From assembly GCA_965248935.1 (NCBI GenBank), contig OZ252214.1, positions 3,782,001-3,846,000 on the forward strand: a stretch of 64,000 bases of DNA, read 5' to 3'. Shown here in pieces: positions 1-8,470 of this stretch. The position numbers and the translations under genes are program-made. The notes beneath the pieces are model-generated. The model was not told the origin of the DNA. It was given only the letters and a program-made list of their open reading frames with translations, and ran no database searches. Position 1 is the first letter of the stretch, and the number at the start of each line of letters is the position of its first letter. The DNA comes from G032773895 sp965248935. Lineage in GTDB: Bacteria > Pseudomonadota > Gammaproteobacteria > Pseudomonadales > Cellvibrionaceae.

Positions 1-126
1 GGAAACCGTCACAATATCAGCTTGGGAGGCGCGAATGGCTTCCTGCATTATTTGCGGAGAAGGGTAAAGGGAAGAGCCAATTAAAAACCGGCTGTTTAAT
101 TCTTTATCGGCAATTTTCCACATCAT
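1..126 (-). CDS. thiG: ThiG, thiazole synthase (N-terminal part, runs off window)
   Basis: Only the first ~42 codons are present. The protein opens with MMWKIADKEL and continues with the family N-terminus (RFLIGSSLYPSP, then QADIVTVS). ThiG forms the thiazole phosphate ring of thiamine from DXP, dehydroglycine and the ThiS thiocarboxylate. The start lies 2 bases after the thiS stop, so the two are translationally coupled in the thiC-thiO-thiS-thiG operon. Two adjacent ATGs (126 or 123) are possible starts. The rest lies outside the window. Confidence 0.9.
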   Translation of the reverse strand, partial: MMWKIADKELNSRFLIGSSLYPSPQIMQEAIRASQADIVTVS

Positions 127-128
127 AT

Positions 129-329
129 TTATCCGCCTTGCATGGGAGATAAAAATTCGAGGTTATCTCCCTCTTGAATCGGTGTTGCATTATATTCACT
201 GCGGGGCACAAACTCTTGATTTAGCGCAACCGCAAAGGCACCTTGCTCTGGGTTTATTTCTTTGACTAGTTCTTCGAGGTTATTGACTGAAACCGTTGTG
301 GTCTCATCATTAATTAAAATACGAATCAT
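129..329 (-). CDS. thiS: ThiS, sulfur carrier protein
   Basis: A 66-residue beta-grasp protein ending in the Gly-Gly tail (PMQGG) that is adenylated by ThiF and thiocarboxylated as sulfur donor for thiazole synthesis. Size and the C-terminal GG are diagnostic. It lies 13 bp after thiO and 2 bp before thiG, inside the thiamine operon, so it should share control by the upstream TPP riboswitch. Confidence 0.95.
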   Translation of the reverse strand: MIRILINDETTTVSVNNLEELVKEINPEQGAFAVALNQEFVPRSEYNATPIQEGDNLEFLSPMQGG

Positions 330-342
330 ATTTTTTCAGCCT

Positions 343-1419
343 CTATAAATGAATGGCCGTATTATTGAGCATATGGTTACTGGCCTCTTGGGTTACGATT
401 GGTGCGAGCAAATAACCGTGACGAAATAAACCATTAATGGTCATTACCCGGTTATTTATATTTATAAGAGGGTAATTATCGGGGAATGCCGGACGACAAT
501 TGGCGTCCAGTCTCATAATTCGCGCCTCGGCAAATCCAGGGTGAATACTGTATACCGCAGAGAGCAGTTCCAAAGCGGAGCGCACACTGACAGGGCTGCT
601 GTCGTCACTTTCAATTTGCGTTGCCCCTAAAACAAAGATGTGGTCTTGGCGGGGAACCAAATAGAGGCAATAGCGTGGGTGAACCAAGCGGACTTGATGG
701 CTTAGGTCAACTTCGGGGGCGTAGAGCGTCAGTACTTCACCCCTTACGCCACGCAAATTCGTCAATTGTTTTTTGGCTCCCATACCCCGGCAATCGACCA
801 CCCAATCAAATTCGTGTTTTTTATTTTTACATTCAACGGTGGGTGCCGTGGTGGGGCTGTGGGAAATAGCCGTAACCCTGGTATTCGCTTGCCATAGTAC
901 TCCCGCCTCAATAAGACGGTTTGCAATGGTTTGCATATAAAGGTTGGAGTTGATAACCGCTTCTTCTTTTAAGTGCATACCAGCGGAAAAATTTTGCGCT
1001 AATGTTGGGCTTATATTTGCTAAACCTTGAGAAGATAGTTCTTCTATTTGCTCTGTAAAAGCGCTGTCTAGTTTTGTCTTTAACTGTCGAACAAATTGAA
1101 GATAATCGGGTTTATCTGCACCATGGGCAATAATAATCGAACCATTATTGTTATAACCAACATCTTCCTTAAGGGAATCCACTAATTGAGGCCAAATAGC
1201 GAGTGAGCGCATCCCGAGTGAAAAGACTTTCGACTCTGCTGATTGCAATTCACTGTAAGGGGCAAGCATTCCCGCAGCGGTATAGGCCGCCGCAGATCCA
1301 GATTCAATAGGGTCCTTATCAAATAGTGTGATATTGAGTGAGCCACCATTTTTTTTCTGTAAAAGTTGCCAGGCAAGCGTACGCCCCACTAGCCCCGCAC
1401 CAACAATTCCAATATGCAT
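343..1419 (-). CDS. thiO: ThiO, glycine oxidase (FAD-dependent)
   Basis: A 358-residue FAD oxidoreductase of the DAO family. The dinucleotide fold GAGLVG is at residues 7-12 and the C-terminal FAD segment (NGLFRHGYLLAP) is typical of ThiO. It oxidises glycine to the imine (dehydroglycine) used by ThiG, the oxygen-dependent alternative to ThiH. It starts 5 bp after the thiC stop, which places it firmly in the operon. Length is normal and no defects are seen. A general D-amino-acid oxidase is the only alternative, and the neighbours argue against it. Confidence 0.93.
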   Translation of the reverse strand: MHIGIVGAGLVGRTLAWQLLQKKNGGSLNITLFDKDPIESGSAAAYTAAGMLAPYSELQSAESKVFSLGMRSLAIWPQLVDSLKEDVGYNNNGSIIIAHGADKPDYLQFVRQLKTKLDSAFTEQIEELSSQGLANISPTLAQNFSAGMHLKEEAVINSNLYMQTIANRLIEAGVLWQANTRVTAISHSPTTAPTVECKNKKHEFDWVVDCRGMGAKKQLTNLRGVRGEVLTLYAPEVDLSHQVRLVHPRYCLYLVPRQDHIFVLGATQIESDDSSPVSVRSALELLSAVYSIHPGFAEARIMRLDANCRPAFPDNYPLININNRVMTINGLFRHGYLLAPIVTQEASNHMLNNTAIHL

Positions 1420-1424
1420 AATAT

Positions 1425-3317
1425 TTACACCTGTTCTACGTAGAGTTCAGAGCCTTTTTCCAAAAACTCTTTGGATTTTTTCTCCATTCCTTTATTGAGT
1501 TCGTTTACGTAATCCCGCGTTTCCTGTGTAATTTTCATCGAGCAGAATTTGGGACCACACATAGAACAGAAATGGGCAACCTTGGCCGAATCTTTTGGCA
1601 GTGTCTCGTCGTGGTATTCGCGTGCGGTATCTGGGTCAAGGCCCAAATTAAATTGGTCTTCCCAGCGGAATTCAAAACGCGCTTTCGATAGCATATCGTC
1701 TCGGTATCTCGCCCCAGGATGCCCTTTCGCTAAGTCCGCTGCGTGAGCTGCAATTTTATACGCAATAATACCGGCTTTAACATCGTCTCTATTGGGTAGG
1801 CCCAGGTGTTCTTTTGGCGTAACGTAGCAGAGCATAGCGCAGCCATACCAACCGATCATGGCCGCACCAATGCCACTGGTGATATGGTCATAGCCAGGAG
1901 CAATATCAGTGGTTAAGGGCCCCAAGGTATAAAAAGGCGCTTCATGGCAATGTTCTAATTGCATATCCATGTTTTCTTTAATCATATGCATTGGCACATG
2001 CCCTGGGCCTTCAATCATAACTTGAATGTCGTGTTCCCATGCGATTTTAGTGAGTTCCCCTAGTGTGATTAACTCTCCAAATTGAGCTTCGTCGTTTGCA
2101 TCGGCTAAACAGCCTGGTCTTAGTCCATCGCCCAGAGAAAAGCTTATGTCATAGGCTTTCATGATTTCGCAAATATCTTCAAAATGGGTATAGAGGAAGT
2201 TTTCTTTATGGTGCGCTATACACCATTTTGCCATAATGGCTCCGCCCCGTGAGACAATGCCAGTGATACGTTCGGTGGTCATAGGAATATGGTGCAAACG
2301 CAAACCTGCATGAATGGTAAAGTAATCCACACCCTGTTCGGCTTGCTCTATTAGCGTATCTTTATATATTTCCCAGGTCAGGTTTTCAGCAATACCATCC
2401 ACTTTTTCCAGCGCCTGATAAATTGGCACCGTGCCGATTGGAACAGGGGAATTCCGCACAATATAATCACGAGTCGCGTGTATATGTTTGCCAGTTGAAA
2501 GATCCATCACCGTATCGCCGCCCCACCGAATAGACCAAATTAATTTTTCTACTTCTTCATCAATTGAAGACGTCAGTGCTGAATTACCGATATTCGCATT
2601 AATTTTTACCAGAAAATTTCGACCTATAATAACCGGCTCTAATTCCGTATGGTTAATATTGGCTGGGATAATGGCGCGCCCCTCGGCAATTTCTTTGCGC
2701 ACAAATTCAGGAGTAATAGGTTCCATGGGTTTGCCTCGACCTTTGGCAAGGCGCGCCTCTCTCTCTTTGGTGGTAAATTCATTGCTCAGTGCTTCCCGAG
2801 CTTGGTTTTCCCGAATAGCAATATATTCCATCTCTTTGGTGATAATACCTTTGCGTGCGTAATGTAGCTGAGATACATTTTTACCCGGTAGGGCTCTTCT
2901 TGGTATGCGCTGTAAATCCAGGTTATAAAACTTGTGGCTGCTGTCTGAAGAATTCTCGATTAGATTGGCGGGTATGGTACTTCGCCCTTCGTATTCTTCC
3001 GTATCATTGCGATCTAAAACCCAGCGATCACGTACAGGTTTAAGACCTTTATGAATATCGATTTCACAATTTGGATCGGTATAAGGGCCAGAGGTATCGT
3101 AAACAGTAATGGCGGTACCGTCCGTTAGGCTAATTTCCCGCATGGCCACGGATACGCTGGAGTTTTCATCTGAGTTTATGTTTGAACTTATGTTTGAGGA
3201 AAGGTAGACCTTCTTACTTGCGGGAAGGGGGTCACGGGTGATAGTGACATTATTTTCGGAAATAGCGACGTTATTGTCGGAAATAGTGACGTTATTTTCG
3301 GAAGATGGGTTAGTCAT
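1425..3317 (-). CDS. thiC: ThiC, phosphomethylpyrimidine synthase
   Basis: A 630-residue radical SAM enzyme that rearranges AIR into HMP-P, the pyrimidine half of thiamine. The C-terminal CxxCxxxxC cluster motif (C584, C587, C592; SMCGPKFC) is present, as are conserved blocks such as EGPGHVPMH and GARYRDD. It is the first gene after the TPP riboswitch. The extreme N-terminus is odd: three 7-residue repeats (ENNVTIS, DNNVAIS, ENNVTIT) from a 21-bp tandem repeat, then a Ser/Asn-rich stretch before the normal domain. The start has a GAGG-type site (ctgaggaatacc) upstream. Confidence 0.97.
   Translation of the reverse strand: MTNPSSENNVTISDNNVAISENNVTITRDPLPASKKVYLSSNISSNINSDENSSVSVAMREISLTDGTAITVYDTSGPYTDPNCEIDIHKGLKPVRDRWVLDRNDTEEYEGRSTIPANLIENSSDSSHKFYNLDLQRIPRRALPGKNVSQLHYARKGIITKEMEYIAIRENQAREALSNEFTTKEREARLAKGRGKPMEPITPEFVRKEIAEGRAIIPANINHTELEPVIIGRNFLVKINANIGNSALTSSIDEEVEKLIWSIRWGGDTVMDLSTGKHIHATRDYIVRNSPVPIGTVPIYQALEKVDGIAENLTWEIYKDTLIEQAEQGVDYFTIHAGLRLHHIPMTTERITGIVSRGGAIMAKWCIAHHKENFLYTHFEDICEIMKAYDISFSLGDGLRPGCLADANDEAQFGELITLGELTKIAWEHDIQVMIEGPGHVPMHMIKENMDMQLEHCHEAPFYTLGPLTTDIAPGYDHITSGIGAAMIGWYGCAMLCYVTPKEHLGLPNRDDVKAGIIAYKIAAHAADLAKGHPGARYRDDMLSKARFEFRWEDQFNLGLDPDTAREYHDETLPKDSAKVAHFCSMCGPKFCSMKITQETRDYVNELNKGMEKKSKEFLEKGSELYVEQV
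3240..3302 (-). repeat. 21-bp x3 tandem repeat inside the thiC 5' end
   Basis: Three in-frame 21-bp units (3240-3260, 3261-3281, 3282-3302) encode a 7-residue motif of the form (E/D)NNV(T/A)I(S/T). The unit length is a multiple of three, so copy changes alter only the disordered N-terminus of ThiC. Confidence 0.85.
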
Positions 3318-3414
3318 GGTATTCCTCAGCCAACAAAATAGACGGTTAGGGTGGCTTAGGAAAACAGGGGCAGAGCCTCAGGTAAACTGAAGGTAACGAT
3401 ACCTAGAGTAGGGC

Positions 3415-3530
3415 TGCCTTGCTCATTCCTACGCCAATATTAATCGGATCAGGTTCGCGGGTTTGTTACGTGTTTAAACGGGTTAAACAGGTATCTGGAC
3501 ATCTCAGCCGTTAGGCACCCCGAGAGCAGG
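3415..3530 (-). promoter_or_regulatory. TPP riboswitch (THI element) controlling thiC-thiO-thiS-thiG
   Basis: On the minus strand the segment reads cggggtgcc, then ggctgagatg, and further on gaacctgat followed by taatattggcgtaggaatga. These are the conserved blocks of the TPP-binding aptamer. It lies about 100 bp upstream of the thiC start. Between aptamer and start I see no strong intrinsic terminator, so control may act on translation or through a structure I could not resolve. The thi operon promoter should lie between 3535 and 3700. Confidence 0.93.
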
Positions 3531-3708
3531 CTGCATTCTAGGTGTTTTTTTGCACTATTGAAAGTGAATTTTTGTGCAGAGGTGAGACAGAAGTTTAAAG
3601 AACCCATGGGGGCCCTAATAACGATACAATGCCACTACTAAGTAATACCCCTAAAATAATACCGCCACTAAATAATGCGACCACCAAATAAATGGATAGG
3701 ATAAATAT

Positions 3709-4338
3709 ATGAGAACAGCCTTTCTAATCTTAACCAGCCTAATGGTGTTAGTCGGCTGTGCTTCGCCATCAATATCGCCCTATATCACCACATGCAATCA
3801 ACCTTTATGCAATGCAGTGGCGACCCCGCTAGACAATACCTATAAGCAAACTGAGGGGTTAGATATCATCGCAAGTCCAGCCATAGAGTTTAGGGTGGAT
3901 AACACCCTTTCAAAACTCTCTGAGCAGGGTAATATTCTTTTTCTTATATCACGCGATGGCTGGAAATTGGGATCGACTACACTGTCGCTTGCTGACTTTG
4001 GTTTAGAAAATGCCGGTATAAGCATTAACCGCTTTATGGAATGGGTTTTCTTAAAAGATTTTAAAAATCTTGAGGATACAAAACCAGATGATGTTGTATT
4101 ACATGCTGTAAGAGCCTTTAAAGAAATAGGTTTTGAGGTATCCACTCCCGCTTATTTTAAACGTGATCACTTAACCGTTTTTTATTATCTAACTGACCAG
4201 CTAGATACTGCCAGTGAACGGCAAATCATTATCGTAGATAGTCGTAACCATGTAACTGTAACCATAATTGATTTATATGGCTTTTCTGACGACCATTTTC
4301 AACAATTTATCTCAACCTTACAGAGTTACAAATACTAA
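3709..4338 (+). CDS. Putative lipoprotein of unknown function
   Basis: 209 residues beginning with a lipoprotein signal peptide (MRTAFLILTSLMVLVGCASP; lipobox LVGC, Cys at residue 17). The mature part carries no catalytic motif I recognise. A possible ribosome site (ggatagga) precedes the ATG. It is divergent from thiC and separated from the next gene by 60 bp. The export prediction is firm; the function is unknown. Confidence 0.75.
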   Translation: MRTAFLILTSLMVLVGCASPSISPYITTCNQPLCNAVATPLDNTYKQTEGLDIIASPAIEFRVDNTLSKLSEQGNILFLISRDGWKLGSTTLSLADFGLENAGISINRFMEWVFLKDFKNLEDTKPDDVVLHAVRAFKEIGFEVSTPAYFKRDHLTVFYYLTDQLDTASERQIIIVDSRNHVTVTIIDLYGFSDDHFQQFISTLQSYKY

Positions 4339-4398
4339 AGAAGGGTAAACAATACACAATTATTAACTGAGTAAGAAAAGAATGATATACGAAGAATT

Positions 4399-4683
4399 TT
4401 GTCAAAATTTTATGGTTCTCAAACTGAGGAATGGAGCATAACACTTAAAACATTTGAGGTTCTTGGAACACTTATAAATAAAACACGTCAAAGCGATAGA
4501 ATGATGGACTTAGTGCCTAGACCCTTTGGTGGTGGTTCGGTTATAAAGTGGGGGCAAAAGCAAGTTCGTAATTTTGTCTTAAGAAAACTGAAAAGCAACG
4601 AGGGTAAACACTATATTGTTTGTATGAAAATTGGATCTGGTAGGCTAAGGACAGACTTCTATATGTCTCAGCAAGGGATATAA
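4399..4683 (+). CDS. Hypothetical protein (TTG start, weak)
   Basis: 94 codons open from a TTG with a poor ribosome site; no in-frame ATG precedes it. The product is basic, with K/R-rich stretches around GGGSVIKWGQKQVRNF and LRKLKSNEGK, which could suggest nucleic-acid binding. I do not recognise a family. It may be a fragment of a longer gene. The following ~250 bp (4684-4931) show nothing recognisable. Confidence 0.35.
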   Translation: MSKFYGSQTEEWSITLKTFEVLGTLINKTRQSDRMMDLVPRPFGGGSVIKWGQKQVRNFVLRKLKSNEGKHYIVCMKIGSGRLRTDFYMSQQGI

Positions 4684-4931
4684 TACGCCTACAATACCGA
4701 GGAAAAGCAATAACCCTTAGGGTGTGAAATGTGAACAAGCCAAATTAAAAGTGTATTTTTGGTCTTTTCTGCATTAATTGTTGTGGGATAATTTTCCGGT
4801 GCGGTAGTCTTTCTTCTTTATCTTCTCTTACCCTAGTGAGAGTATCAAAATTTTGTCTAGAGGTGTACTAAGCTTAGCTTTTCTCTTGCGCAGTAGCAGT
4901 ATAAGGCTTAACGCTGTATTTGATTATTACA

Positions 4932-4979
4932 TTGTTAGGACGTTTAATTGTTAGGACGTTTAATTGTTAGGACGTTTAA
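4932..4979 (+). repeat. 16-bp x3 perfect tandem repeat carrying the ribosome site of the next gene
   Basis: Three perfect copies of ttgttaggacgtttaa (4932-4947, 4948-4963, 4964-4979) abut the ATG at 4980. Each copy contains an AGGA; in the last copy it sits 7 bases from the start codon, a good Shine-Dalgarno spacing. The repeat therefore forms the translation initiation region of the GNAT gene and could change its spacing or structure by slippage. Confidence 0.9.
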
Positions 4980-5435
4980 ATGGGAATACGCTCCGCACAG
5001 GTTCAAGACCTAACCCATATACATAAATTGGTAGTATCGCTATCCAAATTTTATTTGATTGATGGTGGTGGTGAGCTTCCCTTATGGTTACAAAAAACCT
5101 TAGTAATTGAGAAATTTAAGCAGCGAATGCTGACGGATAACTTTATTCATTTGCTATATGAACAAAAAAGTGAACAAGGAAATGAGATAGTGGGGTATTT
5201 GTCTATAAAAAATAAGTGTCATCTCTACCACTTATTTGTGCGAGAAGACTGCCAAGGGCGCGGTATCTCTAAAAAGCTTTGGCAGGAAGCAATGCGGCTT
5301 TGTCAATCTAGCTTTTACACGGTACGGTCATCTATTTATGCCGTGCCTATCTACAAACATTATGGTTTTGTTCCAATTGGCGATAGCGCTGAGCGAGAGG
5401 GTGTGGGCTATCAAAAAATGGAGTTAGTATTATAG
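4980..5435 (+). CDS. GNAT-family N-acetyltransferase
   Basis: 151 residues with the GNAT fold. The acetyl-CoA binding signature is LFVREDCQGRGISKKLW (R/QxxGxG/A type, near residues 85-102). The C-terminal part (YAVPIYKHYGFVPIGD) matches the beta6/beta7 region. It transfers an acetyl group from acetyl-CoA to an amine I cannot identify. The start at 4980 follows the 16-bp repeat that supplies the ribosome site. No obvious operon partner. Confidence 0.85.
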   Translation: MGIRSAQVQDLTHIHKLVVSLSKFYLIDGGGELPLWLQKTLVIEKFKQRMLTDNFIHLLYEQKSEQGNEIVGYLSIKNKCHLYHLFVREDCQGRGISKKLWQEAMRLCQSSFYTVRSSIYAVPIYKHYGFVPIGDSAEREGVGYQKMELVL

Positions 5436-5582
5436 TCCTATTGCCTTCCTCAAGCTTTTTTCCATTTTCTAGGCATTCTCCTTATTTACTACCAAATACC
5501 TTGAAAATACCTATTGTTTTTTCTAGCGAGGTGGCTTTGTTACAGGTTATTATTAGCGTTTCCCTAACCTTACTTACCCTAT

Positions 5583-6794
5583 TTGGAACTCACATTGTTA
5601 AATACTGCATCATCTAAGGGCTACCCCCCTATATTTGGATTGGGTTTTAGGCCGTTTTTCCTATTTGGCTCCTTTGTGGGGTTTTTGTCTGTGGCGCTTT
5701 GGTTGGTGAGTTTGCAGGGGGTGGTTTTTGAACCTTTTGGCGGAGCCCTTTGGTGGCATGGTCACGAGATGATTTTTGGTTTTGTTATGGCCATAATTGT
5801 TGGTTTTTTACTGACAGCAGTACAAAATTGGACAGGTATACCAAGTATTAATGGCTGGTTGTTATTCGTCTTGTTTGCTTGTTGGGCGGGGGCTCGGGTA
5901 GGGTTGGCAATGCCTAATATTATACCTGTTGTTTTCAGTATGACTTTAGATATACTTTTTTTGCCCTTGGCAGCATTTTTCTTTGCGCTTCCTATTGTAA
6001 AAGTAAAATTATGGCGCAATTTATTTTTCGTTCCTATCCTCCTAATTTTTGCTTGCGCCAATAGCATAAGTTATTTCAGCATTATGCATAACGATTGGAG
6101 CGGGGTAATAGGCTCGCATTATTTTTCATTGGCGTTAATTTTATTGGTTATTACCATTATGGGGGGCAGGGTTATCCCCATGTTTACAGCAAATGCAACT
6201 CATTCGAAAAAAGTTATTCCAATTAAATGGTTAGAACGATTTTTAATAGGGTTTCATCTTTTACTTGCTGTTTCATATCTTCTGGGGGGCTATTTACCGA
6301 ACTATTTACTGAGCTATGCAATGGCTGTCCTTTGGGGCTGTATTGCCCTGGGGCATATTTTACGCTGGTCTCGTTGGCAGGCGAGTGCCCTGTATCAAAA
6401 CCCCTTGCTGTGGTCACTGCATATTGGTTACCTCTTTTTACCCCTTGGGGCGGTAGCGGTATTTTTGCATTATGCATTTGGAATAGCCGCGCTTTCGACC
6501 ATGATTCATATGGTAACGATCGGCACGATTGGGGGTATTATATTGGCGATGATTGTTCGAGTATCATACGGACATACTGGGCGGGCATTGTCGGTAGGCC
6601 CGATTATGGCAACGGCATTTGTATTGCTTTTTACCGCCGCTATTGTGAGGAGCATTGTATTGGCTTTATTGCCTGGGTATGCTCAACTTACCCTTATGGT
6701 AAGCGGCATCCTGTGGTGCTTGGCATTTACTCTTTTTATTCTTGTTTTTTACCCTATTTTAAATTCACCGAGAATAGACGGTAAGCCGGGCTGA
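5583..6794 (+). CDS. nnrS: NnrS family heme/copper membrane protein
   Basis: About 400 residues, almost entirely hydrophobic, with roughly 12 membrane segments. It opens with the family N-terminus (FGLGFRPFFLFGSF) and has WWHGHEMIFGFV and HMVTIGTIGG, the histidine-containing motifs of NnrS proteins, which protect against nitric-oxide stress in denitrifiers and related bacteria. The start is TTG at 5583 or a second TTG at 5595; no ATG fits. It converges on the sulfur operon, 40 bp away, with no clear terminator between them. Confidence 0.9.
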   Translation: MELTLLNTASSKGYPPIFGLGFRPFFLFGSFVGFLSVALWLVSLQGVVFEPFGGALWWHGHEMIFGFVMAIIVGFLLTAVQNWTGIPSINGWLLFVLFACWAGARVGLAMPNIIPVVFSMTLDILFLPLAAFFFALPIVKVKLWRNLFFVPILLIFACANSISYFSIMHNDWSGVIGSHYFSLALILLVITIMGGRVIPMFTANATHSKKVIPIKWLERFLIGFHLLLAVSYLLGGYLPNYLLSYAMAVLWGCIALGHILRWSRWQASALYQNPLLWSLHIGYLFLPLGAVAVFLHYAFGIAALSTMIHMVTIGTIGGIILAMIVRVSYGHTGRALSVGPIMATAFVLLFTAAIVRSIVLALLPGYAQLTLMVSGILWCLAFTLFILVFYPILNSPRIDGKPG

Positions 6795-6833
6795 TATTAA
6801 ATAAGGTGGTATTTAATATTGTGTAAAGGCGGA

Positions 6834-7286
6834 CTATTTTATATGTTTACCCAATATATTCGCTGCCACCATACCCAAAAGCATGGATGCCACAAATAAC
6901 AGCGAACTGGTATCCAGTGTTGAGAGAGAGGCAATGGCAGGACCGGGACAGTACCCGTACAATCCCCAGCCAATACCAAAGAATATTGCCCCAACTATTA
7001 ATTTCTTGTCTAACCCAGAATTGCTTGGTAAAAAGAATTGACTGTCAAGCAACGGGGATGTGTTTTTAAGCACTAAATAGTACCCTGGAAGGGTAATACA
7101 CAGCGCTGCTGCCATAACAAACGCCAAGGAGGCATCCCATTGTCCGAAAAGGTCTAGAAACCCCTGTACTTTAAATCTGTCGGTCATGCCGGATAGGGTC
7201 AAACCTACACCAAAAATTAAACCAGATATAAGTGAAAATATATTTTTCATAGTATCAACCACATTGTTAACCTTTAAGGTAATCAT
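6834..7286 (-). CDS. YeeE/YedE family protein, PmpB-like (DUF6691)
   Basis: 150 residues with four membrane segments and the motif YGYCPGPA, typical of the second half of YeeE/YedE sulfur-compound channels. Together with the 147-residue partner upstream (7 bp away) it makes a two-gene version of the transporter, as in bigR/pmpAB operons. The role is probably uptake of a reduced sulfur species (thiosulfate or persulfide); the substrate is inferred from family and context. An internal ATG (MKNIFSLISG) at residue 13 is also a plausible start. Confidence 0.85.
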   Translation of the reverse strand: MITLKVNNVVDTMKNIFSLISGLIFGVGLTLSGMTDRFKVQGFLDLFGQWDASLAFVMAAALCITLPGYYLVLKNTSPLLDSQFFLPSNSGLDKKLIVGAIFFGIGWGLYGYCPGPAIASLSTLDTSSLLFVASMLLGMVAANILGKHIK

Positions 7287-7292
7287 TAAATA

Positions 7293-7736
7293 TTAAATGG
7301 CATGTCGGACAAGAGTAACGGTTATTATTCCCGCAGCCATAAAGGTTAGTGTTGCGATGAGTGAGCGCAGTGATAGCCTAGAAATTCCGCAGATTCCATG
7401 CCCACTGGTGCAACCACTGCCCAGTTTTACGCCAAACCCCACAAGCAAGCCTGCGACAATAATAAGCAGAGGGTGAGCGTTACCTGGGGATGGAAGAGGC
7501 CAGGACATAAGATGGTGCAGCACAAGCGGGCCCGCTATTAAGCCCGCGAGAAAGAACCAGCGCCAACCGTTTGAGGCATCGATGCCGCTCTTACCGTTAG
7601 CTATGGCCTGCCACAGAATACCGCTAATGCCGCTAATACGGCCTAGAAATAATAGTAAGATAAGCGTGGCACTACCGATTAAGCCCCCGCCAATTGCCGC
7701 GTTGATAAATTCGCTATGTATAAATTCATTGTTCAT
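7293..7736 (-). CDS. YeeE/YedE family protein, PmpA-like
   Basis: 147 residues with four hydrophobic segments and the signature GSGCTSGHGICG, whose cysteine is conserved in the sulfur-transporting YeeE fold. It is paired with the PmpB-like gene downstream and lies 27 bp after the persulfide dioxygenase-like gene. The operon context supports a role in sulfide or persulfide handling. Confidence 0.87.
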   Translation of the reverse strand: MNNEFIHSEFINAAIGGGLIGSATLILLLFLGRISGISGILWQAIANGKSGIDASNGWRWFFLAGLIAGPLVLHHLMSWPLPSPGNAHPLLIIVAGLLVGFGVKLGSGCTSGHGICGISRLSLRSLIATLTFMAAGIITVTLVRHAI

Positions 7737-7763
7737 ACATTTATTACTCTTAAATAGGGTTTT

Positions 7764-8462
7764 TTAGCTGTGTTTGCCACATTTTTGATTTGCGGGAACG
7801 GCCACATCCATAAATTTGGGCGTGGGCAGTTTTAGATTATTCATAAAAGCGACAAACTCGCTTTTATCGGTGAGTTGTAATCTTGGGTTGTGCTGTTTTT
7901 CTTCGCCAATAGTCGATAATGTCCAGCCTTTGTAGTCATGTCCTGGGTAAACTAATGTCTCATCTGGCAGGGATAAAATTCTATTGTGCAAGCTTTCGTA
8001 AAGCGCGTTTGCATCGCCATTTTGGAAGTCCGTTCGCCCTGTTCCACGTATAAGTAGGGTATCGCCGGTAAAGGCGTAGTGGTTTCCTTGGTTTGCTAAA
8101 TAAAAGGTAAAGGAGTCGTCTGTGTGACCCGGCGTATATAAGGCAAGTAAGGTTAAATTTCCCACCTTTATTTTTTTACCGTCGGTAAATGCGTTGTCTG
8201 CGCAGGCCACATCACCGGGGTTGCCAACATAAGTTGTTGCGCCGGTTTCATCCCGCAGCCGACCTAAAGCAGTGATATGGTCTGCATGAACATGCGTATC
8301 TAGCGCAATGGCCAAAGACAGGTTTAATTCTTTGAGCAGTATTAAATAGGAGTCTACTTGTGTATCGACAGGGTCAATTAAAATCGCCTGCTTGGACTCG
8401 TTATCGGCCAGTAGGTAGGTATAAGTATAAGTAGTTTGATCAAAAAGTTGACGTAAAAGCAT
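7764..8462 (-). CDS. Persulfide dioxygenase-like metallo-hydrolase (ETHE1/Blh type)
   Basis: A 232-residue metallo-beta-lactamase fold protein. From the chosen start, H57, H59, D61 and H62 form the THVHADH motif; TPGHTDDS, FTGDTLLIRGTGRTDF and VYPGHDY follow, all typical of ETHE1/Blh enzymes that oxidise glutathione persulfide to sulfite. I chose the ATG at 8462, which has a GAGG site 7-8 bases upstream, over one at 8480 that would overlap the tauE-like gene. The product sulfite fits the adjacent exporter. Confidence 0.9.
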   Translation of the reverse strand: MLLRQLFDQTTYTYTYLLADNESKQAILIDPVDTQVDSYLILLKELNLSLAIALDTHVHADHITALGRLRDETGATTYVGNPGDVACADNAFTDGKKIKVGNLTLLALYTPGHTDDSFTFYLANQGNHYAFTGDTLLIRGTGRTDFQNGDANALYESLHNRILSLPDETLVYPGHDYKGWTLSTIGEEKQHNPRLQLTDKSEFVAFMNNLKLPTPKFMDVAVPANQKCGKHS

Positions 8463-8470
8463 AATACACC

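Noticed and set aside
2488..2862. Plus-strand open frame inside thiC
   Set aside because: Antisense shadow of a well-supported enzyme gene; low-complexity Ser/Ile-rich product.
4932..4979. CRISPR-like repeats at 4.93 kb and 19.04 kb
   Set aside because: Units of 15-16 bp are directly joined with no spacers and no cas genes are present.
6227..6784. Second open frame overlapping nnrS
   Set aside because: Overlaps in another frame of a conserved membrane protein; Cys/Trp-rich composition typical of a shadow.
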